Shown here in pieces: positions 11,744-21,117 of a DNA stretch of 64,000 nucleotides (its first letter is position 1; each line of letters begins with the position of its first letter). The position numbers and the translations under genes were made by a program. Source of the DNA: Achromobacter seleniivolatilans (lineage in GTDB: Bacteria; Pseudomonadota; Gammaproteobacteria; Burkholderiales; Burkholderiaceae_B); contig NZ_CP132976.1 in assembly GCF_030864005.1 (NCBI RefSeq), positions 3,348,001 to 3,412,000 on the forward strand. Direction: 5' to 3'. The notes below the pieces were generated by a model. That model did not search any database. It was not told where the DNA came from and saw only the letters and a program-made list of their open reading frames with translations.

Positions 11744-13639
11744 TCAATACGCTCCGCCGACAGGGTGGCGGGCTACAAAATGATCCGTGCCTACTTGCAC
11801 CAGTGGTAGCACCACCGGGTCGTCGCCCAGCTTGCGGATCGGGCTGGGAATTTCGTCGGACAACAAGGTGCGCTTCATGTGGCGGCGCGCCGGATCGGCG
11901 ATCGGCACGGCCGACATCAGCTTCTTGGTGTACGGGTGCTGCGGGTTCTCGAAAATCGCGCGGCGCGGGCCGATCTCGACGATCTGGCCCAGGTACATCA
12001 CGGCCACGCGATGGCTGACGCGTTCAACAACGGCCATATCGTGCGAGATGAACAGGAACGAGATGCCCATGTCGCGCTGAAGATCGATCAACAGGTTGAC
12101 GATCTGCGCCTGAATCGACACGTCCAGCGCCGACACCGACTCATCCGCAATCACGACCTTCGGATTTAAGGCAAGCGCGCGCGCAATGCAGATGCGCTGG
12201 CGCTGGCCGCCCGAGAACTCATGCGGATAACGCTGCGCCATTTCCGGCGGCATACCCACGCGTTCCAACAGTTCGGACACACGTCGTTCAGCATCGCGGC
12301 CCTTGGCCACGCCATGCACCAGCAGCGGCTCCATGATGGAGAAGCCGACGGTCACGCGCGGGTCCAGCGACGCAAACGGGTCCTGGAACACGAACTGGAT
12401 GTCGCGTCGCAAGGATTGCAGCTCGGTGTTTTTCAGGCGCACGATGTCGCGGCCGCCAAACTCGATCTCGCCGCTCTGGCTATCCACCAGACGCAGCAGC
12501 GACCGGCCGGTGGTGGACTTGCCGCAACCCGACTCGCCCACCAGCGACAGCGTTTCGCCCGGATACAGATCAAAGCTGACCTGTTCCACGGCGTGCACGC
12601 GGCGCTGCACGCGGCTCAAGATGCCGCCGCGCAGATCGAAGCGGGTGACCAGATTGCGCACGCTCAAAATCGGTTCACGCTTTGCCGCCGGCACTTCCTG
12701 CGTGCTGGTAATGCCAGGTTCGGCAACCGGCTGGGCCTGACCGTCCACTTGCAGAAGCGGGAAGCGCGCAGGCAGATCGGTGCCTTGCATCGCGCCCAGC
12801 TTCGGCACGGCCGACAGCAGCGCCTTCGTGTAGGTGTGGTTCGGCGCCGAGAACACTTGTTCGGACGGGCCTTCTTCGACCTTGTCGCCGCGATACATGA
12901 CCAGCACGCGGTCAGCCACTTCGGCAACCACGCCCATGTCGTGGGTGATGAACACCACGCCCATGTGCATTTCTTCCTGCAACTGACGGATCAGTTGCAG
13001 AATCTGCGCCTGGATGGTGACGTCCAGCGCGGTGGTCGGCTCGTCAGCGATCAGCAGCGCGGGCTTGCAGGCCAGCGCCATGGCGATCATGACGCGTTGG
13101 CGCATGCCGCCCGACAATTGATGCGGATAGCGGTCCAGCACGGACTTGGCTTCCGGAATGCGCACTTGTTCCAGCATACGCAGCGCTTCAGCGCGTGCGG
13201 CCGAAGCATCCTTGCCCTGGTGCTGACGGATCGATTCGGCGATCTGGTCGCCGGCCGTGAACACCGGATTCAAGGAAGTCATAGGCTCCTGGAAGATCAT
13301 GGCCATGTCCGCGCCCCGCACATTGCGCATGACGCGCTGGCTGGAACCGACCAGGTCGATCACGGAGCCATTGCGCCGGCGCAGGGCCATGCTGCCCTGG
13401 GCGATGCGGCCGCCGCCATGTTCCACCAGACGCATGAGTGCCAGCGACGTTACCGACTTGCCCGAACCTGATTCGCCCACGATGGCCAGGGTTTCACCCC
13501 GATCCACATGGAACGACAAGTTGCGCACGGCTTCAACCGTGCGCTCCGAACCTACGAAGCGCACCGTCAGGTCGTCGACCTGGACCACGCGGTTTTCCGG
13601 CAGCGCCAGGCTGTTTGCGCGATCAACCATCTTTCTCAT
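11744..13639 (-). CDS. gsiA: Dual-domain peptide ABC transporter ATPase
   Basis: A 631-residue fusion of two DppD/DppF-type ATPase domains, like E. coli GsiA (about 620 residues). Both halves have a Walker A (GESGSGKS near 55, GESGCGKS near 370), an ABC signature ([16 protein letters not shown]) and a Walker B ending in DEPTTALD or DESVSALD. Each half ends with an oligopeptide-transporter C-terminal extension. It energises the GsiC/GsiD channel. It lies 34 bases after iaaA and 67 bases before gsiB. A second ATG four codons in (MVDRANS) is an alternative start. Confidence 0.93.
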   Translation of the reverse strand: MRKMVDRANSLALPENRVVQVDDLTVRFVGSERTVEAVRNLSFHVDRGETLAIVGESGSGKSVTSLALMRLVEHGGGRIAQGSMALRRRNGSVIDLVGSSQRVMRNVRGADMAMIFQEPMTSLNPVFTAGDQIAESIRQHQGKDASAARAEALRMLEQVRIPEAKSVLDRYPHQLSGGMRQRVMIAMALACKPALLIADEPTTALDVTIQAQILQLIRQLQEEMHMGVVFITHDMGVVAEVADRVLVMYRGDKVEEGPSEQVFSAPNHTYTKALLSAVPKLGAMQGTDLPARFPLLQVDGQAQPVAEPGITSTQEVPAAKREPILSVRNLVTRFDLRGGILSRVQRRVHAVEQVSFDLYPGETLSLVGESGCGKSTTGRSLLRLVDSQSGEIEFGGRDIVRLKNTELQSLRRDIQFVFQDPFASLDPRVTVGFSIMEPLLVHGVAKGRDAERRVSELLERVGMPPEMAQRYPHEFSGGQRQRICIARALALNPKVVIADESVSALDVSIQAQIVNLLIDLQRDMGISFLFISHDMAVVERVSHRVAVMYLGQIVEIGPRRAIFENPQHPYTKKLMSAVPIADPARRHMKRTLLSDEIPSPIRKLGDDPVVLPLVQVGTDHFVARHPVGGAY

Positions 13640-13673
13640 TCCCCAAATACTGAAAAAACGAACCCGTTGCCGC

Positions 13674-14654
13674 TTAACGATAAATTGCGGTAACCGGCTT
13701 TTCGCCTACGCGGGCGTAACCCCGATACATGCCTTCCGTGTTGAACGGCAAGGCCACATTGCCCTGGGCGTCAACGGCGATCAGGCCGCCCTTGCCGCCG
13801 ATGGTGGGCAGTTTTTCCATCACAACGCGATCCGCCGCGGCTTCCAGCGACGCGCCGCAATATTCCATTTGCGCCGCCACATCGTAAGCCGCAACCATGC
13901 GAATGAACATCTCGCCGGTACCAGTCGTGGAGACCGCGCAGGTCTTGTTGCTGGCATAGGTGCCGGCGCCAATCATCGGCGCATCGCCGACGCGGCCGAC
14001 TTGCTTATTGGTGATGCCGCCGGTGGACGTGGCAGCGGCCAGATTGCCCTGCGCATCGACGGCCACCGCGCCCACAGTGCCGAACTTCTTGTCGGCGTCC
14101 AGTGGGTCTGCCGGTGCGGGCTGACCGCGTGCAACCAGGGCTTGGCCATCATGATCCAGCACGGCAGCGTCAGGCGTTTCACGCTGCACACGCAGCAGTT
14201 GTTCGCGGCGCGCTTCGGTCGAAAAATAGGACGGGTCCACAATTTCCAGCCCTTCCTGGCGGGCGAAAGCTTCAGCGCCCTCACCCACGAAGAAGACGTG
14301 CTTGCTGTTTTCCATGACTTTGCGCGCAGCAAAGATCGGATTGCGTACGCAATTCACGTTGGCGATGGCGCCCGAACGCAGCGTGGCGCCGTCCATGATG
14401 GAGGCGTCCAGCTCGTGGGTGCCGGCGCTGGTGAAAACCGCGCCGTGGCCCGCGTTGAACAAGGGGCAATCTTCCAGCAGGCGAACCGCTTCAGTCACTG
14501 CATCCAGCGCGCTGCCGCCATTGGCCAGCACGGCTTGGCCGGCGGTCAGGATGGAATTCAGCGCTGCCAGGTATTCCTGTTCTTTCTCGGGCGACATGGC
14601 CGCGCGGGACATCGCGCCAGCGCCACCGTGGATAGCGATCACGGGTTGAATCAT
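13674..14654 (-). CDS. iaaA: Isoaspartyl peptidase / L-asparaginase
   Basis: A 326-residue Ntn-hydrolase of the plant-type asparaginase family, which hydrolyses beta-aspartyl dipeptides and L-asparagine. The precursor self-cleaves before the nucleophilic threonine, here Thr193 in GTVGAVAVD, giving alpha and beta subunits. HGGAGAMSR at the N-terminus and [12 protein letters not shown] in the beta chain are family signatures. No signal peptide, so cytoplasmic. Its ATG overlaps the stop of the rpiR-type regulator by four bases. In E. coli iaaA also heads the gsi operon, so import and hydrolysis of unusual peptides are linked in both. Confidence 0.93.
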   Translation of the reverse strand: MIQPVIAIHGGAGAMSRAAMSPEKEQEYLAALNSILTAGQAVLANGGSALDAVTEAVRLLEDCPLFNAGHGAVFTSAGTHELDASIMDGATLRSGAIANVNCVRNPIFAARKVMENSKHVFFVGEGAEAFARQEGLEIVDPSYFSTEARREQLLRVQRETPDAAVLDHDGQALVARGQPAPADPLDADKKFGTVGAVAVDAQGNLAAATSTGGITNKQVGRVGDAPMIGAGTYASNKTCAVSTTGTGEMFIRMVAAYDVAAQMEYCGASLEAAADRVVMEKLPTIGGKGGLIAVDAQGNVALPFNTEGMYRGYARVGEKPVTAIYR

Positions 14655-15526
14655 CGTTTACCTACTCCATGGATGAGCCACGGCATCACGGACTGGGTTA
14701 CCCCAGCTGCGGCCGCAACGGAATTCTTTGCCCGATAGGCCACGGCGGCGGACAAGGCTTCAATCAGCCCCAGCGCAGCGGTCTCGGAATTAGGGATCAG
14801 CTGACGCGCGGAAAATGCGTACAACACCACGGAAGCCGTGGGCGCAAGCGGAGACGTGGGTTTGTCGGTCAGCACCAGGACCGGCACGCCAGCCTGTTGG
14901 GCGGCGCGGGCCAGCGTCACAGTGTCAGCCAGATAACGGGGAAAGCCGATCGCGATCACCAGATCTTTGGAGGTCATGCGCGACATCTGGCGCGCGGCGT
15001 GCGACACGCCGCCAGGGCCCGCAAGCGACTCGACCGAGTGCAGATGCATACACAGCCCGCGTTGCAGCAGACCGGCCAGAAAGCCGCTGGCTCCAAAGCC
15101 AATGATGAAAACGCGGTCCGCAGCCAGGATCGCTGCCACCGCCTGCTCACAGGCGGCGGAATCCAGCGATTGCAGGTTGCGCTGTGCGTTGCGGACGTCT
15201 TCTTCCAGCGTGGCAGCAAAGATCTGGACGGCGCTGGCGGAGTGCGCCAGTTCGGTACGCAGCTTTTCAACGGGCTCCAGCGCGGCTTCAAAGCCACGTG
15301 CAAGTTCAGCGCGGAATTGCGGATAGCCGGGCAGGTCCAGGGCGCGCGCGAAGCGATTCGCGGTAGCGACCGACACCCCCACAGCGGCCGCGAACTCATC
15401 GATGGTCATGGTAGCGGCGCGGAATTGATGCGCCAGCACGTACTCAGCCATCTTGTGCTGCGTCCGGCTCAGCGCAGGCTGGGCCCGGGCGATCCGATCC
15501 GCGATCGTAAGAGTGGCTTTGTTCAT
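14651..15526 (-). CDS. MurR/RpiR family transcriptional regulator
   Basis: A 291-residue regulator with an N-terminal RpiR-type helix-turn-helix (about residues 10-80; MTIDEFAAAVGVSVATANRFARAL) and a C-terminal SIS domain (about 125-260) with the GFGASGFLAG loop that usually binds phosphosugars. First gene of the peptide-salvage operon and translationally coupled to iaaA, so it very probably controls the operon and itself. The ligand is unknown: an SIS domain suggests a sugar phosphate or an amino-sugar fragment of peptidoglycan, which would fit the D-aminopeptidase downstream. Palindromes upstream are operator candidates. Confidence 0.9.
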   Translation of the reverse strand: MNKATLTIADRIARAQPALSRTQHKMAEYVLAHQFRAATMTIDEFAAAVGVSVATANRFARALDLPGYPQFRAELARGFEAALEPVEKLRTELAHSASAVQIFAATLEEDVRNAQRNLQSLDSAACEQAVAAILAADRVFIIGFGASGFLAGLLQRGLCMHLHSVESLAGPGGVSHAARQMSRMTSKDLVIAIGFPRYLADTVTLARAAQQAGVPVLVLTDKPTSPLAPTASVVLYAFSARQLIPNSETAALGLIEALSAAVAYRAKNSVAAAAGVTQSVMPWLIHGVGKR

Positions 15527-15557
15527 CGATTTTTGAGGGGTTGCTATCGAACAATTA

Positions 15558-15573
15558 TGTAAATCTGTTTACA
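15558..15573. promoter_or_regulatory. Inverted repeat upstream of the RpiR-type gene
   Basis: TGTAAA-TCTG-TTTACA, a perfect 6-4-6 inverted repeat, centred about 40 bases upstream of the regulator start. Position and symmetry fit an autoregulatory operator. Confidence 0.5.
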
Positions 15574-15610
15574 CGCAAATTTTAGATAAGAAAATTCATT
15601 TTCATACTAA

Positions 15611-15620
15611 GGGTATACCC
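15611..15620. promoter_or_regulatory. 10-bp palindrome in divergent spacer
   Basis: GGGTATACCC, a perfect palindrome in the 185-base spacer between the RpiR-type regulator and the GNAT gene. Function unknown; short enough that chance cannot be excluded. Confidence 0.3.
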
Positions 15621-15637
15621 GTGAATTTATGTAACAG

Positions 15638-15655
15638 TCCTGGAAATTTCCAGGA
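15638..15655. promoter_or_regulatory. 18-bp perfect palindrome in divergent spacer
   Basis: TCCTGGAAATTTCCAGGA reads the same on both strands. It lies about 57 bases upstream of the GNAT gene and 112 bases upstream of the RpiR-type regulator. An operator for one or both is likely; it has no U-tract and cannot end either divergent gene. Confidence 0.55.
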
Positions 15656-15711
15656 TCGCTTTGCGGTACGCTTACCGGCGCTAAATTTCCATCGCTTTCT
15701 GGAACCGCCGT

Positions 15712-16170
15712 ATGCCTGTCTGGATCTGTAAACCCCACGCTGAATTGACCCCCGCCGAGCTCTACGCCATCTTGCGGCTACGCTCGGAAGTCTTTGTTGT
15801 AGAACAGAATTGTGTATTTCTGGACATGGATGGCAAAGACCTCCAGGGCCAGACCGAGCATCTGATGGCTTGGCAAGATGGCGCGCTGATGGCGTATTGC
15901 CGCTTGCTGGAGCCGGCGTTGAACGAAGGCCAGGCCATCATCGGCCGCGTGATCACGGCGCCCCCGGCCCGCGGCACCGGTATGGGCCACGAGCTGATGC
16001 GCCGCGTCAAAGCTCAAGCAGAGCGCATCTGGCCGGGCCAGCCCGTCTATCTGGGCGCGCAGGCACGGCTGAAGAACTATTACGCCGGTCACGGCTTTGT
16101 GCCCGTCACCGAGGAATACATCGAAGACGGCATCCCGCATGTGGGGATGCTGCTGCAAGAATCCGCTTGA
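15712..16170 (+). CDS. GNAT acetyltransferase, ElaA family
   Basis: A 152-residue acetyl-CoA-dependent N-acyltransferase of the ElaA type. It begins with the ElaA-like PHAELTPAELYAILRLRSEVFVVEQNC segment, and the acetyl-CoA pyrophosphate loop is seen as GRVITAPPARGTGMGHELM. The C-terminal strand near Tyr/His (GHGFVPVTEEYIEDGIPHVGM) completes the fold. Substrate unknown. It is monocistronic, divergent from the peptide operon and followed by a strong bidirectional terminator. Confidence 0.88.
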   Translation: MPVWICKPHAELTPAELYAILRLRSEVFVVEQNCVFLDMDGKDLQGQTEHLMAWQDGALMAYCRLLEPALNEGQAIIGRVITAPPARGTGMGHELMRRVKAQAERIWPGQPVYLGAQARLKNYYAGHGFVPVTEEYIEDGIPHVGMLLQESA

Positions 16171-16174
16171 GCAT

Positions 16175-16200
16175 AAAAAAACGCCCCTTGCGGGGCGTTT
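16175..16200. terminator. Bidirectional rho-independent terminator
   Basis: AAAAAAACGCCCC-TTG-CGGGGCGTTT: a GC stem flanked by an A-run and a T-run, between the end of the GNAT gene and the end of the convergent CoA-transferase operon. It can serve both strands. Confidence 0.9.
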
Positions 16201-16223
16201 CGTTTACTGCGGCATCAGGCGGA

Positions 16224-16877
16224 TTATTTGACCGCCGACACATCCAGTTTGGCCAGCGTCTTGGACTGGATTTCGTCCACCGTCACGCCAGGCGCCGTTT
16301 CCAGCAGCTTCAAGCCGTTTTCAGTGACTTCCATCACGCCCAGGTCGGTGATGATCAGATCGACCACGCCCACGCCGGTCAGCGGCAGATTACACTCGGG
16401 CAGCAATTTGATGTCTTCCGTGCCGTCTTTCTTCTTGGCCACGTGTTCCATCAGGACCACGACGCGGCCAACACCGGCCACCAGGTCCATCGCGCCGCCC
16501 ATGCCCTTGACCATCTTGCCCGGAATCATCCAGTTGGCCAGATCGCCCGTTTCGGACACCTGCATCGCGCCCAGGATGGCCAGGTTGATCTTGCCGCCGC
16601 GGATCATCGCGAACGAATCTGCGGACGAGAAGATCGACGAGCCAGGCAACGTCGTCACCGTCTGCTTGCCGGCGTTGATCAGATCAGCGTCGACTTCGTC
16701 ATCGGTGGGGAACGGGCCAATGCCCAACAGGCCGTTCTCGGATTGCAGCCAGACCTCGACACCCTTGGGCACGTGGTTGGCCACCAGGGTCGGCAGGCCG
16801 ATACCCAGGTTTACATAAAAACCGTCTTGCAGCTCGCGCGCTGCGCGTGCCGCCATTTCATCGCGGGACCATGCCAT
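16224..16877 (-). CDS. scoB: 3-oxoacid CoA-transferase subunit B
   Basis: The 217-residue beta subunit of a class-I CoA-transferase, which moves CoA from succinyl-CoA (or acetyl-CoA) to a 3-oxoacid such as acetoacetate. The catalytic glutamate that forms the CoA thioester is Glu47 in the SENGLLG motif; NLGIGLPT and [14 protein letters not shown] are family signatures. It follows subunit A by 12 bases. Substrate could be acetoacetate or 3-oxoadipate; sequence alone does not separate Sco, Ato and Pca members. Confidence 0.92.
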   Translation of the reverse strand: MAWSRDEMAARAARELQDGFYVNLGIGLPTLVANHVPKGVEVWLQSENGLLGIGPFPTDDEVDADLINAGKQTVTTLPGSSIFSSADSFAMIRGGKINLAILGAMQVSETGDLANWMIPGKMVKGMGGAMDLVAGVGRVVVLMEHVAKKKDGTEDIKLLPECNLPLTGVGVVDLIITDLGVMEVTENGLKLLETAPGVTVDEIQSKTLAKLDVSAVK

Positions 16878-16889
16878 GTCGTCTTCTCC

Positions 16890-17588
16890 TTAGGCCGGGC
16901 GAGTGGTGCGTTGTTCGATGCGCTTTTCCGGCGTCGTGTTCAACACGATCCGCTGCACATAGATGCCAGGCAGGTGGACCTGATCGGGGTCCAGCGTGCC
17001 GGTGTCAACGATCTCTTCGACTTCGACCACGGTGAACTTGCCGGCCATGGCAACGTTCGGATTGAAGTTGCGCGCCGTCTTGCGGAACACCAAATTGCCG
17101 CTGCGGTCGGCGATATGCGCCTTGACCAGCGACACGTCCGGCACCAGCGAACGCTCCATCACGTATTGCTGTCCGTCGAACTCACGGATTTCCTTGCCGT
17201 CAGCCACGATGGTGCCCACGCCGGTGCGCGTGAAGAACGCGGGGATGCCAGCGCCGCCAGCGCGCAGCTTCTCGGCCAGCGTGCCTTGGGGGGTGAATTC
17301 AAGTTCGAGCTCGCCCGACAGGAACTGGCGTTCGAATTCCTTGTTCTCGCCCACGTAGGACGCGATCATCTTGCGGACCTGGCGCGTATTGAGCAGTTGG
17401 CCCAATCCAAAACCATCGACGCCCGCATTGTTGCTGATGCAAGTGAGATCTTTGACGCCCGAATCGCGCAGCGCTGCGATCAGGGCTTCGGGAATACCGC
17501 AGAGGCCGAAACCGCCCACGGCGATCATCTGACCGTCCTTGACGATGCCTGCCAGCGCCTCCTGGGCGCTTGCAAAAACCTTGTCCAT
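16890..17588 (-). CDS. scoA: 3-oxoacid CoA-transferase subunit A
   Basis: The 232-residue alpha subunit that pairs with the downstream subunit [14 protein letters not shown] is the glycine-rich CoA-transferase alpha signature near residue 25, and [16 protein letters not shown] and [18 protein letters not shown] segments follow. The ATG has AGGAG with good spacing. Role: ketone-body or beta-keto acid activation feeding the TCA cycle. The next gene upstream on the same strand is a thioesterase 320 bases away, probably a separate unit. Confidence 0.92.
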   Translation of the reverse strand: MDKVFASAQEALAGIVKDGQMIAVGGFGLCGIPEALIAALRDSGVKDLTCISNNAGVDGFGLGQLLNTRQVRKMIASYVGENKEFERQFLSGELELEFTPQGTLAEKLRAGGAGIPAFFTRTGVGTIVADGKEIREFDGQQYVMERSLVPDVSLVKAHIADRSGNLVFRKTARNFNPNVAMAGKFTVVEVEEIVDTGTLDPDQVHLPGIYVQRIVLNTTPEKRIEQRTTRPA

Positions 17589-17907
17589 CGCTCCAACTCC
17601 TAGTTAAGGTCGAACTGAAGAGAGCCTGCCCCGCCGCTTGCGCAGCCTGTCCCGCAGAGGGATCAGGAATTCGTGGCTGGTCCTGTTTTTCCTTGGAGCG
17701 CGGCTGCCGGCGTCGGGCCCAGATGGCATCGCAAACCTTCCCGATGTCTCTGGGACACGGCGCCGAGGGTGGCGCGCCCCTTTATTTCTATTCTGATTTT
17801 GCGCTTGATTTTAACGGCATGACGGGCACTGCGGGCGGGCTTTATGGAGGATACCGGCCCGCCGATCCCGCACCCGGGCGCCCCGTCAGTCCACCGCCCC
17901 TGCGCCA
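17589..17907. other. 319-base non-coding gap upstream of scoA
   Basis: No credible gene. It should hold the scoAB promoter. A GC-rich inverted segment around 17838-17870 (GGCGGGC to GGCCCGCC with a 15-base loop) may be a weak terminator for the thioesterase gene; nothing else is clear. Confidence 0.4.
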
Positions 17908-18357
17908 TCAAGCGGCGGCGTTGAACTGCGTTGCCATTTGCGCCAGCACTTCAGGCGGCCACGGCGCGGACGTATTGGCCACGTAGTCCATCCAGACTAG
18001 CACGTTGCGCCCACGCGCATAGGGGCCGGCGTCATCCCCCACTTTCTCCAGCAACAGCTCGAATTCCGCGCTGGAACGGCCGATCCGGGTCACCGTGTGC
18101 GTCACCCGGACCGTGGCCGGATAGGTCAATGGACGCAGGAAATCGCACGAGGCATGGGCCTGGATGGCGCCGTTATCGGCAGGCAATTCAAAGCCCGCGT
18201 CATACAGAATCTGCATGCGGGCCTCTTCCATGAGGCGGAAATACAGCGTGTTGTTCAGGTGGTTCAAGGCGTCTGAATCGCCCCAACGCAAAGGCAATTC
18301 GACTTGATGGGTGTCGCCCACCGCCAAAATCCGCGCAGACAGATTGTCCGGGTTCAC
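17908..18357 (-). CDS. Hotdog-fold acyl-CoA thioesterase
   Basis: A 149-residue protein of the 4-hydroxybenzoyl-CoA thioesterase/YbgC family, which hydrolyses acyl-CoA to free acid and CoA. The N-terminal strand has LRWGDSDALNHLNNTLYFRLMEEAR, the signature with Asp near residue 25 as catalytic acid and the hotdog helix. I prefer the GTG at 18357, six bases after AGGAG; a TTG one codon upstream is possible. Substrate unknown. It is divergent from the ETF-ubiquinone oxidoreductase gene, which suggests a role in acyl-CoA metabolism. Confidence 0.87.
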   Translation of the reverse strand: MNPDNLSARILAVGDTHQVELPLRWGDSDALNHLNNTLYFRLMEEARMQILYDAGFELPADNGAIQAHASCDFLRPLTYPATVRVTHTVTRIGRSSAEFELLLEKVGDDAGPYARGRNVLVWMDYVANTSAPWPPEVLAQMATQFNAAA

Positions 18358-18470
18358 CAATTACTCCTGAAGGCTAAAAGAAATACGAAGGCATGCACGG
18401 CCTCCGGCTGCAATACAATCGCCGATAATACTTCCAGCCATACATGGAATACATATGGGGAGCTTTGCAA

Positions 18471-20117
18471 ATGTCTGAACGCGAGTCGATGGAATATGAC
18501 GTGGTTGTGGTTGGTGGTGGACCCGCCGGCCTGGCCACCGCTATCCGTCTAAAGCAGCTGGCCGCTGAAAAGAATCAGGAAATTGGCGTCTGCGTGCTTG
18601 AGAAAGGCGCGGAACTGGGCGCACACATCCTGTCCGGCGCTGTCATGGACCCGCTGGCGCTGACCGAGCTTATCCCCGACTGGAAAGAAAAAGGCGCGCC
18701 GCTGAACGTGGCAGTCACGCAGGACAAGTTCCTGTTTCTGTCCCAGACCGGCGCTCGCGCCACGCCGAACTGGCTGCTGCCCCCCTGTTTCCACAATGAA
18801 GGCAACTACATCGTCCGCCTGGGCGACGTCGTCAAGTGGATGGGCGAGCAGGCCGAAGCGCTGGGCGTGGACATATTCCCCGGCTTTGCCGCGGTTGAAG
18901 TGTTGTATGACGAAAACGGCGCCGTCCGCGGCGTAGCCACGGGCGACATGGGCGTAGCCCGAGACGGCACCCACACCGACCACTATCAGCCCGGCATGGA
19001 ACTGCATGCCCGCTACACGGTATTCGGCGAAGGCGCGCGCGGCCAATTGGGCCGCCAGCTGATCGAACGCTACAAGCTCGATGACGGCCGCGATCCGCAG
19101 GCCTACGGCATCGGCATCAAGGAAATGTGGGAAGTCGACCCAGCGCAATCCAAGCCGGGCCTGGTCATCCACACGGCCGGCTGGCCGCTGGATTCCGACA
19201 CCTACGGCGGTTCGTTCCTGTACCACCTGGACAACAACCTGGTGGCAGTGGGCATGATCGTCGGCCTGGACTACGCCAACCCCTGGTTGTCGCCGTTCGA
19301 TGAATTCCAACGCTACAAAACACACCCCGCCATTCGCGGCACGTTCGAAGGCGGCAAGCGTATTGCCTACGGCGCGCGCGCTATCACGGCAGGCGGCTTG
19401 CTGTCCCTGCCCAAGCTGACCTTCCCGGGCGGCGCACTGGTCGGTTGCGAAGCCGGTTTCCTGAACGCATCCCGCATCAAGGGCAGCCACGCCGCCATCA
19501 AGTCCGGCAAGCTCGCCGCCGAAGCCGCGTTCGACGCCCTGGTCGCCGACCGCCGCCAGGACGAACTCACGGCCTACCCGCAAGCGTTCGAAGCGTCTTG
19601 GCTGCACACCGAATTGAACAAGGCGCGCAATTTCAAGCAGTGGTTCAAGAAGGGCCGCACCATCGCCACGGTCATGACTGGCGTCGAGCAATTGCTGCTC
19701 AAGGGCAAGATGCCCTGGACCTTGCGTCACAGCAAGCCCGACCACGCCTGTCTGCAACCGGCATCGGAATGCGCCCGCATCGACTACCCCAAGCCCGATG
19801 GCAAGCTGACTTTCGACAAGCTCAGTTCGGTGTTCATCTCGAACACCAATCATGACGAAAACGAGCCCATCCACCTGACGTTGAAAGACCCGTCCATACC
19901 GGTGAGCGTCAACCTGGCCAAGTATGGCGGACCCGAGACGCGCTACTGCCCGGCAGGCGTGTACGAGTTCATCAAGGACGATCACGGCGACGACCGCTTG
20001 CAGATCAACGCGCAGAACTGCGTGCACTGCAAGACCTGCGACATCAAGGACCCAACCCAGAACATCGTCTGGGTGGCGCCGCAAGGCGGCGAAGGGCCGG
20101 TCTACAGCGGCATGTAA
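18471..20117 (+). CDS. Electron transfer flavoprotein-ubiquinone oxidoreductase
   Basis: A 548-residue membrane-associated FAD and 4Fe-4S enzyme that passes electrons from ETF (acyl-CoA and dimethylglycine dehydrogenases) to ubiquinone. The dinucleotide fold is at VVVVGGGPAGLATAIRL near residue 12. The C-terminal ferredoxin-like part holds CPAGVYEF and CVHCKTCDIKDPTQNI, which supply the cluster cysteines. ATG 18471 follows GGGGAG by eight bases; an upstream ATG gives an unlikely leader. Monocistronic, ended by a strong terminator. Confidence 0.95.
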   Translation: MSERESMEYDVVVVGGGPAGLATAIRLKQLAAEKNQEIGVCVLEKGAELGAHILSGAVMDPLALTELIPDWKEKGAPLNVAVTQDKFLFLSQTGARATPNWLLPPCFHNEGNYIVRLGDVVKWMGEQAEALGVDIFPGFAAVEVLYDENGAVRGVATGDMGVARDGTHTDHYQPGMELHARYTVFGEGARGQLGRQLIERYKLDDGRDPQAYGIGIKEMWEVDPAQSKPGLVIHTAGWPLDSDTYGGSFLYHLDNNLVAVGMIVGLDYANPWLSPFDEFQRYKTHPAIRGTFEGGKRIAYGARAITAGGLLSLPKLTFPGGALVGCEAGFLNASRIKGSHAAIKSGKLAAEAAFDALVADRRQDELTAYPQAFEASWLHTELNKARNFKQWFKKGRTIATVMTGVEQLLLKGKMPWTLRHSKPDHACLQPASECARIDYPKPDGKLTFDKLSSVFISNTNHDENEPIHLTLKDPSIPVSVNLAKYGGPETRYCPAGVYEFIKDDHGDDRLQINAQNCVHCKTCDIKDPTQNIVWVAPQGGEGPVYSGM

Positions 20118-20148
20118 TCCAGGCAAGGGTTCATTCCCCTCTGCCACA

Positions 20149-20176
20149 AGGCGCCCCTTGGGGCGCTTTTTTTTTC
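20149..20176 (+). terminator. Rho-independent terminator after ETF-QO gene
   Basis: GGCGCCCC-TT-GGGGCGC stem followed by nine Ts, starting about 30 bases after the stop codon at 20117. Confidence 0.93.
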
Positions 20177-20192
20177 GATAGAAGGAACCATC

Positions 20193-21047
20193 ATGAGTGA
20201 ACGCGTGCTCTTCATCGGCTGTGGCGACCTGGGCCAACGAGCTGCCCGGCGCTTTCTGGCGCGCGGAGACGAGGTCTATGCGTTGCGCCGCCATCCTCCC
20301 GCAGACGATGCCAGCGGTATTCATTGGCTGCAAGGCGACATCACTCGCCCCGACACCTTGCCCGCACTGCCGGCCGGCATTACTCGGCTGATTCACGTGC
20401 CATCGCCCGGCGCGCGTGACGCTGCCGTCTACCGAGGGGTTTTCGTTGATGGTTTGCAGCACGTGCTGGATTCGCTGGACACCACGCAGCTCAAGCGCGT
20501 CGTGTTCGTGTCGTCCAGCGCGGTCTACGGCGAACACCACGGTGAGTGGGTCACTGAAGACACGCCGCCCGCCCCGCAAGGTTTCAACGGCCAGGTGCTG
20601 CTGGAGGCCGAAGCAGCGCTGGCGGCTCGCGGTTTGTCATCTACCGCGCTGCGTCTGGCGGGGCTGTATGGTCCCGGCCGGCTGCAACTGATCGAACGGA
20701 TCAAAAGCGGCGCGGCTGGCGCGCCGACCCACCCCGAACATTGGGCCAATCGCATCCACATCGACGACGCTGCGTCGGCAATCGTGCACCTGGTTCTGCT
20801 GCCCGATATAGCCCCGGTGTACATCGGCTGCGACGATACGCCCTTGCCCTTGCACGTGCTGTATGCCGAGCTGGCAGCCATGGTTGGCGCTCCCGCGCCG
20901 CGCGTGGCGCCCGCCCCCGCCAACGTGGGCAGCAAGAAACTGAGCAATGCGCGCCTGCGCGCCAGCGGCCTGACCTTGCAATGGCCCGATTCGCGGCCGG
21001 GATATGCTGCCTTGCTGGCGGATGCTTCCGGCGCCGTGCAGGCATAG
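20193..21047 (+). CDS. NAD-dependent epimerase/dehydratase family protein
   Basis: A 284-residue extended SDR-fold protein resembling YeeZ. The N-terminal nucleotide-binding loop is atypical: LFIGCGDLGQRAARRFLARG, a GxGxxG pattern rather than GxxGxxG. SSSAVYG at about residue 110 provides the Ser and Tyr of the SDR site, but the usual YxxxK is not evident (a lysine is missing in the following helix), so catalysis is doubtful. Strong GAAGGA before the ATG. Followed 70 bases later by a P450-like gene on the same strand; a common pathway is possible but unproven. Confidence 0.85.
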   Translation: MSERVLFIGCGDLGQRAARRFLARGDEVYALRRHPPADDASGIHWLQGDITRPDTLPALPAGITRLIHVPSPGARDAAVYRGVFVDGLQHVLDSLDTTQLKRVVFVSSSAVYGEHHGEWVTEDTPPAPQGFNGQVLLEAEAALAARGLSSTALRLAGLYGPGRLQLIERIKSGAAGAPTHPEHWANRIHIDDAASAIVHLVLLPDIAPVYIGCDDTPLPLHVLYAELAAMVGAPAPRVAPAPANVGSKKLSNARLRASGLTLQWPDSRPGYAALLADASGAVQA

Positions 21048-21117
21048 TTCGCCCGGCATCGAATCGTTGCTTGCGCGGGCGGCGGATACTGGCGGCCAGA
21101 CATCCACGGCCATAGTC

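Noticed and set aside
10315..12018. Long plus-strand frame opposite gsiB and the end of gsiA
   Set aside because: Antisense to clear transporter genes with no recognisable motif or ribosome-binding site.
15611..15620. GGGTATACCC as a definite operator
   Set aside because: Ten bases are too short to be sure; kept only as a low-confidence site.
18549..20579. Very long antisense frame opposite the ETF-ubiquinone oxidoreductase gene
   Set aside because: It mirrors a well-recognised gene in high-GC DNA; the translation shows no domain and is Arg/Ala/Val-rich in the way of shadow frames.
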